NCBI RefSeq assembly: GCF_035958815.1
Contig: NZ_CP108383.1
Location: 5,456,001-5,520,000 of the forward strand
Direction of reading: 5' to 3'
From: Nocardia sp. NBC_01327
GTDB taxonomy: Bacteria; Actinomycetota; Actinomycetes; Mycobacteriales; Mycobacteriaceae
DNA length: 64,000 bases
How positions within the stretch are numbered: position 1 is the stretch's first letter; each line of letters opens with the position of its first letter. Both the position numbers and the translations under genes were made by a program. Below are positions 35,547 to 43,668 of the stretch, piece after piece. The notes below the pieces were generated by a model that was not told where the DNA came from, made no database searches, and saw only the letters and a program-made list of their open reading frames with translations.

Positions 35547-35562
35547 CGCTAGACTCGGCCGC

Positions 35563-36159
35563 ATGGCACGTTGGGAACCGGGCGCTCCGGAGCGGCTGCA
35601 GAAGGCGGCGCTCGAACTGTTTGCCACCCGCGGCTACGAGCAGACCACCGCCACCGAGATCGCCCAGTCCGTCGGCCTGACCGAGCGCACCTTCTTCCGC
35701 TACTTCAGCGATAAGCGCGAGGTCCTGTTCCACGGCCAGGACGCCTTCGTGCAGGGGTTCCTGACCGGCGTGGACACCGCCCCGCCGGGGGCCTCCGCAC
35801 TCGAGATCATCGCCTGCGCCCTGCAGTCGGCGGCATTGCTGTTCCCGGACGAGCGCCGCCCGCACTCGCGCACCCGCCAATCGGTGATCGAACTCAATCC
35901 CGCACTGCGAGAACGCGAATCACACAAGCTCTCCGGCCTGGCCGCAACCCTCGCCGCGGCCCTGCGCGCCCGCGGCATCGGCGACCTGCCCGCCACCCTG
36001 GCCGCGGAATCGGGCGCCACCGTCTTCGGGATCGCCTTCACCCAGTGGATTCGCGACGGCGAACAACGCTCACTCGCCGACCTCTGCGCAGCCGTACTGC
36101 GCGAACTCCTCGCCCTGGCCGACCAGGCGACGGCCGCGGGCAATGTGACCCTCGACTGA
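35563..36159 (+). CDS. TetR-family transcriptional regulator
   Basis: 198 residues from ATG 35563. The N-terminal helix-turn-helix is intact: ALELFATRGYEQTTATEIAQ, SVGLTERTFFRYFSDKREVL. The rest is the ligand-binding and dimer domain. Two palindromes immediately upstream, shared with the divergent epimerase gene, suggest autoregulation and control of that gene. Ligand unknown. Confidence 0.92.
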   Translation: MARWEPGAPERLQKAALELFATRGYEQTTATEIAQSVGLTERTFFRYFSDKREVLFHGQDAFVQGFLTGVDTAPPGASALEIIACALQSAALLFPDERRPHSRTRQSVIELNPALRERESHKLSGLAATLAAALRARGIGDLPATLAAESGATVFGIAFTQWIRDGEQRSLADLCAAVLRELLALADQATAAGNVTLD

Positions 36160-36169
36160 GGCGAGGTCA

Positions 36170-36598
36170 CTACGGCCGGGAGGGGACCTTCTTCGGAGGG
36201 CCGGGTCGGCCGGCGGTGAGGATGTCCGCGAGCATCGCGCGGAAGGTGGGGCATTGCATGTGGCTGGGGGCGGGGCAGGCGGCGGCGTGGCGCAGGCTCT
36301 CGCGCATGGCGGTGAGTTGCGCGATGGTGTGGTCGAGTTCGTCGGCCCGGGTGGTCAGCATGGCGCGATCGATATCGGGGCGGCCGTCGGGGGCGAACAT
36401 GCCGGCGATGTCGTGCAGGGAGAATCCGGCGGCGCGGCCCAGGGCGATCAGGGCCAGTTGGTCCAGGACCGCGGGGGCGAAGAGGCGGCGCTGGCCGCGT
36501 CTGCCGGTGGAGGCGATGAGTTTCCTGTCCTCGTAGTAGCGCAGCGTGGAGGCGGGTACTCCCGAGCGCGCGACCACCTCACCGATGTCCAGATCCAC
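36170..36598 (-). CDS. MerR-family regulator (SoxR-like subgroup)
   Basis: 142 residues. N-terminal winged HTH MDLDIGEVVARSGVPASTLR, then YYEDRKLIASTGRRGQRRLF, typical of MerR. A dimer helix follows, then ACPAPSHMQCPTF with two Cys, not the four of a SoxR iron-sulphur cluster. The operator between it and the divergent methyltransferase matches the SoxR box closely. It probably activates that gene and itself; the signal is unknown. The ATG at 36598 lies 14 bp from the box. Confidence 0.9.
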   Translation of the reverse strand: MDLDIGEVVARSGVPASTLRYYEDRKLIASTGRRGQRRLFAPAVLDQLALIALGRAAGFSLHDIAGMFAPDGRPDIDRAMLTTRADELDHTIAQLTAMRESLRHAAACPAPSHMQCPTFRAMLADILTAGRPGPPKKVPSRP

Positions 36599-36611
36599 GG
36601 CAATCCCTTGA

Positions 36612-36629
36612 CCTCAAGTCGACTTGAAC
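36612..36629. promoter_or_regulatory. SoxR-type operator with long-spacer promoter
   Basis: CCTCAAGTCGACTTGAAC, containing the perfect palindrome TCAAGTCGACTTGA (36614-36627). The E. coli SoxR box is CCTCAAGTTAACTTGAGG. A TTGACC -35 (36608-36613) overlaps it, as expected for MerR-type promoters with 19-20 bp spacers. Confidence 0.75.
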
Positions 36630-36679
36630 TGACAGAGTGAAGTTTCCACCTCCGCTGAGAGCAAGTAAAGGAGACTCCG

Positions 36680-37525
36680 ATGAGTACCGAGCCGCAGCCC
36701 CCCGCGCAGATCACCCAGTGGAACGGCCGCTCCGGGCAGGCGTGGTCGCAGTCGGTGGGGCTGATGGATCAGGTGCTGCAGCCGTTCGAGCCGCTGCTGG
36801 TGGAGTCGATCTCCGCCGGGTCGGAGGCGCGGATCCTGGATGTGGGATGCGGTGCGGGCGCCACGACCCTGGCCGCGGCCCGCCGGGTGGGCCCTGCCGG
36901 TGCGGTGGTGGGCGTCGATATCTCCGAGGCGATGATCACCGCCGCCCGCGCCCGTGTGCAGGACACGGATGTCCCGGTGAGTTTCGAGCTCGGCGACGCG
37001 CAAACCCGGGCCTTCGCTCCGGCGAGCTTCGATCTGATCATGTCCCGCTTCGGTGTCATGTTCTTCCCCGATTCGGTGGCCGCCTTCACGAACCTGCGCC
37101 GCGCCGCCCGCGACGGCGCCGCACTGCGTTTCCTGTGCTGGCGCGGCGTCGAGCAGAACCCGTTCATGACGACCGCCGAGCGCGCCGCCGCCCCATTGCT
37201 GCCGAATCTGCCTGTGCGCCAACCGGATCAGCCCGGCCAGTTCGCCTTCGCCGATGAGCACCGGGTGCGGGCGATCCTCGACAAGAGCGGCTGGGGCGAT
37301 ATCAGGATTCGCCCCGCCGATGTGGAATGCACGCTGCCCGAAGAGCATCTGGTGCGCTATTTCAGCCAGTTCGGTGTTGTGGGCCTGGCCTTGCCCGATG
37401 TGGACGAGGCGACGCGCACCGAGGTCGTGCACACCGTGCGCGCCGCCTTCGAACCGTTCGTGCACGGCGATACCGTCCGCTTCACCACAGCGTGCTGGCT
37501 GGTCGAGGCGGCCGCGGCGCACTGA
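36680..37525 (+). CDS. SAM-dependent class I methyltransferase
   Basis: 281 residues from ATG 36680 (GTAAAGGAGACTCCG upstream). An N-terminal WNGRSGQAWSQSVGLMDQVL segment precedes the SAM motif ARILDVGCGAGATTLAAARR, with motif II GVDISEAMITAAR and LGDAQTRAFAPASFDLIMSR. The group commonly methylates small molecules. The divergent MerR regulator and SoxR-type box imply inducible expression, perhaps by redox-active or toxic compounds. Substrate unknown. Confidence 0.9.
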   Translation: MSTEPQPPAQITQWNGRSGQAWSQSVGLMDQVLQPFEPLLVESISAGSEARILDVGCGAGATTLAAARRVGPAGAVVGVDISEAMITAARARVQDTDVPVSFELGDAQTRAFAPASFDLIMSRFGVMFFPDSVAAFTNLRRAARDGAALRFLCWRGVEQNPFMTTAERAAAPLLPNLPVRQPDQPGQFAFADEHRVRAILDKSGWGDIRIRPADVECTLPEEHLVRYFSQFGVVGLALPDVDEATRTEVVHTVRAAFEPFVHGDTVRFTTACWLVEAAAAH

Positions 37526-37635
37526 GCCCGGGCTGAGCCCGCCGCGCAACAGTGCGGGCAGTCGCAGCCACAGGTCAGCCGCACCGCGTGGACTGCTGTA
37601 CTCGCGTGCAGCGAAAGCGGCAGCCCCCCAGCCGT

Positions 37636-38292
37636 TTACAGCGTGGTGAGCGCCGCGACGGCCTCGGCGAACATGACGTGCTTGATGGCGCCGAGCGTGC
37701 TCGGATCCTTCACCCCGAGCGGGGTCAGCAGTCCCAGCGCGGTCTCGGTGACCTCGGTCTCGGGTGCGGCGGCGTCGATGAGCTCGTACACCAGGGCCTC
37801 GGGCGCGGGGAACCGGTGTCCGGTGGTCATGGACGCGACCGCCGCCCTGGGGGTGAGCTTGGACTGGATGAGCGCGGCCATGCCCTTGGTGAAGGGAATG
37901 CGGATATCGGCTTCGGGGAAGCAGAAGTAGCCGCGGTCGGCGCGCATGACCCGGAAATCGTGAGCGATGGCGAGCATGGCGCCGGCGCCGAACGCATGCC
38001 CGGGCAGTGCGGCGGCGGTCGGCAGCGGGAAGGCCAGCACCCGTGCCAGCAGCGCCTGCACCTGCCCCACGTACCAGTCCGCGCGGTCGCCGTGGGCGCT
38101 GAGCCATTCCAGATCCAGGCCGTTGGAGTAGAACTTGCCGCTCGCGGTGGTGAGCAGCGCATGCGACCCGTCGGCGGCGGCGGTGTCCAGGGCGGCATTC
38201 ACGTCGTCGAGAAAGGCTGGGGAGAAACGGTTTTCGTCCCCGCCGAGGTCGAGGACGGCGATCTTGTCGTGGTGGGTGAGGGTGACGGTCAT
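37636..38292 (-). CDS. Enoyl-CoA hydratase/isomerase-family protein
   Basis: 218 residues, shorter than classic hydratases (about 260). Oxyanion loops KFYSNGLDLEWLS and ALPGHAFGAGAMLAIAHDFR are visible. The Glu144 position of hydratase is not acidic, while Glu in CFPEADIRIPF is kept, as in delta3,delta2-enoyl-CoA isomerase-like members. ATG 38292 overlaps the stop of the upstream TetR gene (ATGA), so both are translated together. Likely fatty acid metabolism; the exact reaction is uncertain. Confidence 0.88.
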   Translation of the reverse strand: MTVTLTHHDKIAVLDLGGDENRFSPAFLDDVNAALDTAAADGSHALLTTASGKFYSNGLDLEWLSAHGDRADWYVGQVQALLARVLAFPLPTAAALPGHAFGAGAMLAIAHDFRVMRADRGYFCFPEADIRIPFTKGMAALIQSKLTPRAAVASMTTGHRFPAPEALVYELIDAAAPETEVTETALGLLTPLGVKDPSTLGAIKHVMFAEAVAALTTL

Positions 38293-38903
38293 CGGTGATC
38301 CTTCGCGGGTTGTGGTGGCGGTCCGACCGCGAGCACCGCGCGCACGGCGGCGCGCAATTGTTCGCGGGCGAGGGGTGAGGTGAAACGATCGCGTTCGATG
38401 AGGATCGCGGTGGGCAGATCGACCAGGCACAGGGTCAGCACATCGACGGCCCCGCCGTCGCCGCGCCCCCACAGCTGCCGGGCCAACTGCCGCATGAGCG
38501 CGACCAGCGCGCGCTGGGGTGCATCGAGGGCCGCGCGCACCGGGTCGGGCAGGTCCTCGTCGTCGAGCAGATCCTCGCGGCGCACGGTGAAGAACATCTT
38601 TGTCGAGAGCGGGAACCGGTGCGCGAAGTCGGCGGGCGCTTCGGCCGCCGCGATCACCGCATCCTCACCGGTATGCCCCGCCACCAGATCGGCCTGCAGC
38701 GTGAGGAAACGTTCGGCGGCGCGAATCCAGGTGCGGGCCAACAGCTCCGACCGGGAGACGAAGGTGTGGTAGATCGCGCCGTTGGAGACGCCGGTGGCGG
38801 CCGCGACCGCGCGAATGGTGACCGCGCCGGGCCCGGCTCCGGCCGCGAGCGCCTCGGCGGCATCGAGCACGGTGTCGGGGTCGTGCGTGCGCGGTCTGGG
38901 CAT
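38289..38903 (-). CDS. TetR-family transcriptional regulator
   Basis: 204 residues from ATG 38903. HTH: AAEALAAGAGPGAVTIRAVA, AATGVSNGAIYHTFVSRSEL. The ligand domain includes FPLSTKMFFTVRREDLLDDE. It is operonic with the downstream crotonase, with a 4-bp overlap. A perfect 10-bp inverted repeat lies 11-32 bp upstream of the ATG, the expected autoregulatory operator. An acyl-CoA-type ligand is plausible from context. Confidence 0.92.
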   Translation of the reverse strand: MPRPRTHDPDTVLDAAEALAAGAGPGAVTIRAVAAATGVSNGAIYHTFVSRSELLARTWIRAAERFLTLQADLVAGHTGEDAVIAAAEAPADFAHRFPLSTKMFFTVRREDLLDDEDLPDPVRAALDAPQRALVALMRQLARQLWGRGDGGAVDVLTLCLVDLPTAILIERDRFTSPLAREQLRAAVRAVLAVGPPPQPAKDHR

Positions 38904-38913
38904 AGGTCGAACA

Positions 38914-38935
38914 TAACAGAGCAGTTGCTCTGTTA
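38914..38935. promoter_or_regulatory. TetR operator palindrome
   Basis: TAACAGAGCA (38914-38923) and TGCTCTGTTA (38926-38935), a perfect inverted repeat with a 2-bp GT centre. It lies just upstream of the TetR/crotonase operon. Confidence 0.8.
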
Positions 38936-39048
38936 CCACTGTGGTGTGCACCGCACAGGCGGGCGCCCGCATTGCGATGCATGTGGATGGGGGATGAGCC
39001 CGTCCCGAGGCGGCCTGCACCCCGGCGCGGAACGCCGTCGGCTACACC

Positions 39049-39128
39049 CACGGCCACCCCCCGCGACCCACAGCCACCGCTCGCGCCCCACGCCCACCCC
39101 TCGCGACCCACGGCCACCCCTGGCGGCG
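39049..39128. repeat. Tandem repeat, four 20-bp units
   Basis: Four consecutive 20-bp units (variants of CACGGCCACCCCTCGCGACC). They lie in the non-coding gap between the acyl-CoA ligase end and the TetR operator. Copy number may vary between strains. Confidence 0.75.
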
Positions 39129-39201
39129 GGTGCACAGCACCGGCGAAAGCGCTCGTGGCGATGACCGCTATCGGTCACCGCCACATAGGCTTTCGCGTCC
39201 T

Positions 39202-40998
39202 CTACTCCGCAGCCGGTTCGTGCACGCCGTCGGCCAATACCGGTGCGTACATGTTCTCGATCTCGGCGGCGTACTTCTCGGCGATCGGATTGCGCCGCAG
39301 TTTCATGGTCAGGGTGACTTCGTCTCCGCCGGGCTCCCAGAAGGCGGGCAGGATGGTGAACCGTTTGATCTGCTCCACGCGCGAGAGGTGTGCGTTGCCG
39401 GCGGCGACTCCGCGCGCGATCTCGGCGATCAGCCCCTTGTCCGCGGCGAGCGCGGGCGCCGACGCATCGGTCAAACCGTGTTGTGCCGCATAGGGTTCCG
39501 CGGATTCGGCGTCGAGCACGATGAGCGCGGTGTTGTAGGCGCGCCGGTCCCCGATGGTGGCCAGGGCGCCGATGAGCGGGGTGGCGGCCTTGATGGTGTT
39601 CTCGATATTGGCCGGGGACATGTTCTTGCCGCCGGAGTTGATGATGATTTCCTTCTTGCGGTCGATGACCCGCAGGTACCCGTCGGCGTCCTCGGTGATG
39701 ATGTCGCCGGTGCACAGCCAGCCGTCGTCGAGCGCGTCGGCGGTCTTCTGCGGTTCCTGCCGGTATTCGCGCATGACCAGCGGCCCGCGCACCAGGAATT
39801 CACCGTCCTCGGCGATCTTCGATTCCAGCCCGGGCAGCAATTTGCCGACCGTGCCCAGGCGCGCCTGCCCCGGCGGGCTGACACTGGCCACACAGGTCAG
39901 CTCGGACATGCCCCACACCTCGGAGATGGGAATGCCGAGCCCGAAGAAGAATCCCAGCGTCTCGGCCGGAATCGGCGCGGCCCCCGACAGCGCCCATTTG
40001 AGTTGATCCAGGCCGAGTTTGGCCCGCAGCTTGGACAGCACCAGCTCATCGGCGTGCGCCCATTCCGCGGCCTGCACATCATCGAGCACCGCACCCGCCA
40101 ATTGCGCCGCGGCCTTGCGCCCGGCCACCTCCAGCGCCCATTCCAGCCCCGCCCGCCGCTGCGGATCGGCCTCGTTCGCGACCGAGAACTCCACTGCCGC
40201 TTTGAGTTTCTCCCACACCCGCGGCACCGCGCCCCAGATGGTGGGCCGGGCGTCGATGAGCGCGGCGGGCAATTGTGTGCGATCGGGCACGGTGGTGATC
40301 TGACTGCCGTAGTACTCGTGCAGATACAGATTGGTCACCCGGTCGGCCATATGCGCGGTCGGCAGATACGAGGTGATGCGATCCCCGAACACCACCGGCA
40401 TGACCGAGGCGTACGCCTGACATTCGAAGGCCAGATTGGCGTGGCTGATCTCCACGCCCTTGGGATTGCCGGTGGTCCCGGAGGTGTAGCAGAGGGTGAC
40501 GATGTCCTGCGGTGTCACCGCCTGCCAGGTGGCCTCGAAATCGAAGTCCTGGCGCACCAGCGAGGTCAGCTGCGCCACCGACAGGGTGCCCGGCACCGCC
40601 CGGTCCACGCATACGATCGTTTCGATGGGCACCCCGCTGGCCCGGATCCGGTCCACGTATTGCGCTTCGCACAGCACGATCCGGTTCCCGGCATTGGTGA
40701 ACACATAGTTCAGCTGCTGCGGCGAGAGCGTGTTGTACACCGAGAACGAGGTGGCCCCACTGTGCTGCGCGCCCACCTCGAGCGGATAGAACTCGACCCG
40801 ATTGGCCATCATCAGGGCCACGGTGTCCCCGCGCCCGACCCCCAGCGCCTGCAATCCGCCCGCCACCGCCCGCACCTGCCGGGCGTATTCACCCCAGGTC
40901 AGCGATTGCTGTCCGCCGACCGAGCGCACCGCCACCGCCTCCGGGTCGATCGCGGCGGTCTGCTGGAATGCCGCAGGGGACGTATTCGGTTTTGTCAT
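39202..40998 (-). CDS. Long-chain fatty-acid-CoA ligase paralogue (FadD)
   Basis: 598 residues from ATG 40998 (MTKPNTSPAAFQQTAAIDPE). Adenylation motifs: TLCYTSGTTGNPKGVEISHA, VWGMSELTCVASV and DDGWLCTGDIITEDADGYLR, followed by RKKEIIINSGGKNMSPANIE. The domain order is the same as in the ligase at 7583-9412, and the two align throughout by eye. It should form acyl-CoA from a fatty or related acid. A 19-bp palindrome (41132-41150), also found at 44766, lies about 130 bp upstream and may be its operator. Confidence 0.92.
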   Translation of the reverse strand: MTKPNTSPAAFQQTAAIDPEAVAVRSVGGQQSLTWGEYARQVRAVAGGLQALGVGRGDTVALMMANRVEFYPLEVGAQHSGATSFSVYNTLSPQQLNYVFTNAGNRIVLCEAQYVDRIRASGVPIETIVCVDRAVPGTLSVAQLTSLVRQDFDFEATWQAVTPQDIVTLCYTSGTTGNPKGVEISHANLAFECQAYASVMPVVFGDRITSYLPTAHMADRVTNLYLHEYYGSQITTVPDRTQLPAALIDARPTIWGAVPRVWEKLKAAVEFSVANEADPQRRAGLEWALEVAGRKAAAQLAGAVLDDVQAAEWAHADELVLSKLRAKLGLDQLKWALSGAAPIPAETLGFFFGLGIPISEVWGMSELTCVASVSPPGQARLGTVGKLLPGLESKIAEDGEFLVRGPLVMREYRQEPQKTADALDDGWLCTGDIITEDADGYLRVIDRKKEIIINSGGKNMSPANIENTIKAATPLIGALATIGDRRAYNTALIVLDAESAEPYAAQHGLTDASAPALAADKGLIAEIARGVAAGNAHLSRVEQIKRFTILPAFWEPGGDEVTLTMKLRRNPIAEKYAAEIENMYAPVLADGVHEPAAE

Positions 40999-41131
40999 AA
41001 CAGTTCTCGATCCACTCACCGACACCTTCTCAGACGGTAGATCGTGGCGGGTCCGGGTGTGAGCCGTTTAGGCACATCGGCGCGGCGGGGCCCAGGTCGG
41101 CGGCACGCAACCTACAGGGGAGGACCACCGC

Positions 41132-41150
41132 ATACGTCACTGTGACGTAT
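41132..41150. promoter_or_regulatory. 19-bp palindrome ATACGTCACTGTGACGTAT
   Basis: A perfect 9-bp inverted repeat with a 1-bp centre, upstream of the acyl-CoA ligase gene at 39202-40998. Its exact reverse complement forms the core of the hairpin at 44757-44793. Likely a regulator operator; the regulator is not identified. Confidence 0.65.
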
Positions 41151-41204
41151 TGGCGCGGGGAAAGTGGGGTGCGACAACAGCGGGGGAGCGCACCCGCATC
41201 CGCG

Positions 41205-42026
41205 CTAGGGCTTACGGGCGATACCGGCGATCATCAACCGCTCGTCCAGAGTCAACTGCTCGTGCAGGGGCAGATGCTCGGGCAGGACACCGTCCGGTCG
41301 CCACAGCGGCAACGGCACCAACCCGGGCTCGGCCAAGGCGCAGTCACCGAAGAAGCGGGCGATCTCCGCATGCGTGCGAAACCGGCCGGTACCCAGGAAT
41401 TGCAGAAAGGTCTGCTCGAGCTCGTGGGCTTCCGGACCCGAATCGCAGAAGTGCGTGATGAACAACTGACTGCCCGAAGGCACAGCACTCATGTACGCGT
41501 CCACGACCCCTTGCGGGTCCTCGCTGTCGTGCAGGTGATGCAGAATCCCGACCAGCATGACCGCGACCGGTTGCGTGAAATCCAGCAGCGCCCGCACCTC
41601 CGGATGCGCCAGCACGCTGTCCGGCTGTCGCAGATCGGCGGTGATCACCGTGGTGTACTCGTTCTCCATCAGCAGCGCCCGCCCGTGCGCGAGCACCATG
41701 GGATCGATATCGACATACGCCACCCGCGCCTGCGCGCGCACCCGCTGCGCGACCTGATGGGTGTTCTCCATCGTCGGCAGACCCGCCCCCAGATCCAGGA
41801 ACTGGCTGATGCCCGCCTCGTCGGCCAGATAGCGCACCCCGCGCGCGAGCACGGCACGGTTGTAGCGCGCCAGATCGCCGATCCCGGGCAGGGTTTCGGC
41901 CAGCTGCCGGGCCACGAGCCGATCGGCTTCGTAATTGTCCTTACCGCCGAGCACGGCGTCGTAGGCGCGCGCGATACTCGGCTGCGACGTGTCGACCCGT
42001 GCCGGCGTCCTGTCGGTGTACGACAC
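41205..42026 (-). CDS. SAM-dependent methyltransferase, DUF574 (Methyltransf_19) family
   Basis: 273 residues from GTG 42026 (GGGGATCACACG upstream). Family signatures: PSIARAYDAVLGGKDNYEAD, RYLADEAGISQFLDLGAGLP, VAYVDIDPMVLAHGRALL and MLVGILHHLHDSEDP. This family is much expanded in Nocardia, Streptomyces and related genera, often near regulators and DUF397 proteins, but is poorly characterised. The DNA after its stop contains the 19-bp palindrome. It is transcribed in the same direction as the TetR gene at 42118, but the spacing gives no proof of an operon. Confidence 0.92.
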   Translation of the reverse strand: MSYTDRTPARVDTSQPSIARAYDAVLGGKDNYEADRLVARQLAETLPGIGDLARYNRAVLARGVRYLADEAGISQFLDLGAGLPTMENTHQVAQRVRAQARVAYVDIDPMVLAHGRALLMENEYTTVITADLRQPDSVLAHPEVRALLDFTQPVAVMLVGILHHLHDSEDPQGVVDAYMSAVPSGSQLFITHFCDSGPEAHELEQTFLQFLGTGRFRTHAEIARFFGDCALAEPGLVPLPLWRPDGVLPEHLPLHEQLTLDERLMIAGIARKP

Positions 42027-42117
42027 CGTGTGATCCCCTCGATTCCTGCTCGCGAGTGCGTATCTCGCCGCACAGCCTAATGGCGCAGCACCCGGCGCAG
42101 GCGAGGTTCGCACCAGT

Positions 42118-42735
42118 TCAGGAAGGCCCTGAGGTCTCGGCCTGCCGAAGCGCGGCGCGATCGCGGGCCCCGACGATGCCGTAGAGCAGCAGATCCTCCA
42201 GTGATGCCGCGAATCCGTCGAGATCGTCGATATCGCGAATGCACATGGCGAACAAGGCAGCCCCGGCCACGGTGTCCAGCACGGTATTCGGATCCAGCCC
42301 CGGCCGCCCCGGCGCGGCGTTCTCGCCCAGGTACCCGGTCAGCTCTTCCCGAGTGGGGGTGTCGAGCCGGGCTGACAGTTTCCGGTACAGGCTCGGGTCC
42401 TCGCGCATCTCGGCCATCAGCCCGGGCATGGCGGCGCGGGTCTCGGCCGAGCCGAAGAGCTGGATGGTCCCGCGAATCACCTTGCGGACCTCCGAGAGCA
42501 GGTCGGGCGCAACCTTTTCCGAGCCGACGTCCGGGAATACGGCCTGGGCGATGAGGTGGGCCTTGGAGGGCCAGCGCCGGTAGATCGAGGGCCGGCTCAC
42601 CCCCGCGCGGGCGGCGATCGCATCGATCGAGGTTGCGGCATAACCCTGTTCGACGAGCAGCGCGCGGGCGGCGTCGAGCACGGCGCGGTCCACCGCGGGG
42701 TCGCGGTGCGGGCCCAGCCGGTGGCGTGCGGTCAC
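42118..42735 (-). CDS. TetR-family transcriptional regulator
   Basis: 205 residues from GTG 42735. HTH: ARALLVEQGYAATSIDAIAA, RAGVSRPSIYRRWPSKAHLI. The C-terminal domain resembles the TetR_C_11/16-type domain. Divergent from the SDR/dehydrogenase operon. Two 15-bp operator-like palindromes sit 33-71 bp upstream, so it probably represses that operon and itself. Confidence 0.92.
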   Translation of the reverse strand: MTARHRLGPHRDPAVDRAVLDAARALLVEQGYAATSIDAIAARAGVSRPSIYRRWPSKAHLIAQAVFPDVGSEKVAPDLLSEVRKVIRGTIQLFGSAETRAAMPGLMAEMREDPSLYRKLSARLDTPTREELTGYLGENAAPGRPGLDPNTVLDTVAGAALFAMCIRDIDDLDGFAASLEDLLLYGIVGARDRAALRQAETSGPS

Positions 42736-42767
42736 GAAATCGGTCCTTGTCGGTCGGGTCGGGAGTC

Positions 42768-42782
42768 GTTACAGTCTGTCAC
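42768..42782. promoter_or_regulatory. TetR operator, distal half-site pair
   Basis: GTTACAGTCTGTCAC, an imperfect inverted repeat. It starts 24 bp before the perfect version at 42792. Both share the preceding C and lie between the divergent starts. Confidence 0.7.
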
Positions 42783-42791
42783 ATCTAAGTC

Positions 42792-42806
42792 GTTACAATG
42801 TGTAAC
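42792..42806. promoter_or_regulatory. TetR operator, perfect palindrome
   Basis: GTTACAATGTGTAAC: perfect 6-bp arms with an ATG centre, 24 bp upstream of the SDR GTG start. Confidence 0.75.
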
Positions 42807-42829
42807 TGCTGTGGACTCGAGGAGGAGTC

Positions 42830-43654
42830 GTGTCAGCTGCCCCGCACGCCGCACCCGCCGATACCTATCGGCCGGTGCCGCTACTGCAGGACAAGGTCAT
42901 CGTGGTCTCGGGCGTCGGCCCCGGCCTGGGCCACGCGTTGACCATCGAAGCAGCCCGCATGGGCGCGAATCTGGTGCTGGCCAGCCGCACCGCCAAACGC
43001 CTGGAAAAAGTCGCCGAGCAGGTCCGCGCCCTGGGCCGCACCGCCCTGGTCGCACCCACCGATATCACCGACGAAACCCAGCGCCAGTCCCTCGTCGCAC
43101 GCACCCTCGAAGAATTCGGGCAGGTCGACTGCCTGATCAACAATGCCTTCGCCATCCCGCCCATGAACCCGATCACCCAGATCGACCTGGACGCGCTGCG
43201 CACCGTCAACGAAACCAATGTCTTTGCCCCGCTGCGGCTCTCGGCACTGTTCGCCGACGCCCTGGAACGCTCGCGCGGTTCGGTCATCATGCTCAACTCG
43301 TGCGTGTCCTACAGTTCCCAGCCCGAATACTCCGGCTACAAACTCTCCAAGGGCACCCTGCAGCACCTGGCGTCCTCCCTGGCGACCGAACTGGGCCCGC
43401 GCGGCATCCGCGTCAACAGCGTCGCGCCCTCGTATGTGTACGAGGACATCAACAAGGCCTACTTCGACTGGCTCGCCGGCCAGGCCGGGGTCACCCACGA
43501 GGACATCTACCGGCAGAAGGCCGACCCCACCGACCTCAAGCGCCTCGCCGGGCCCGAGGAGGTCGCCCGCGCCACCCTGTTCCTGGCCAGCGACCTCGCC
43601 ACCGCGGTCACCGGGCAGATGCTCACCGTCGACTGCGGCGAATTCCACCGATGA
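42830..43654 (+). CDS. Short-chain dehydrogenase/reductase (classical SDR)
   Basis: 274 residues from GTG 42830, with GAGGAGGAGTC upstream. Cofactor motif VVSGVGPGLGHALTIEAARM, structural NNA in LINNAFAIPP, catalytic Ser and Tyr-x3-Lys in LNSCVSYSS and SGYKLSKGTLQHLA, and C-terminal GQMLTVDCGEFHR. It is the first gene of an operon controlled by the divergent TetR regulator. It runs into the DapB-like dehydrogenase gene (overlap at 43651-43654 if the first ATG is used). Substrate unknown; steroid or other alcohol oxidation is plausible. Confidence 0.92.
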   Translation: MSAAPHAAPADTYRPVPLLQDKVIVVSGVGPGLGHALTIEAARMGANLVLASRTAKRLEKVAEQVRALGRTALVAPTDITDETQRQSLVARTLEEFGQVDCLINNAFAIPPMNPITQIDLDALRTVNETNVFAPLRLSALFADALERSRGSVIMLNSCVSYSSQPEYSGYKLSKGTLQHLASSLATELGPRGIRVNSVAPSYVYEDINKAYFDWLAGQAGVTHEDIYRQKADPTDLKRLAGPEEVARATLFLASDLATAVTGQMLTVDCGEFHR

Positions 43655-43668
43655 CCACAGGAGAACCC

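Noticed and set aside
41132..41150. Reading the palindrome as a CRP/GlxR site
   Set aside because: The TGTGA-N6-TCACA spacing of CRP sites is absent; the half-sites abut instead.
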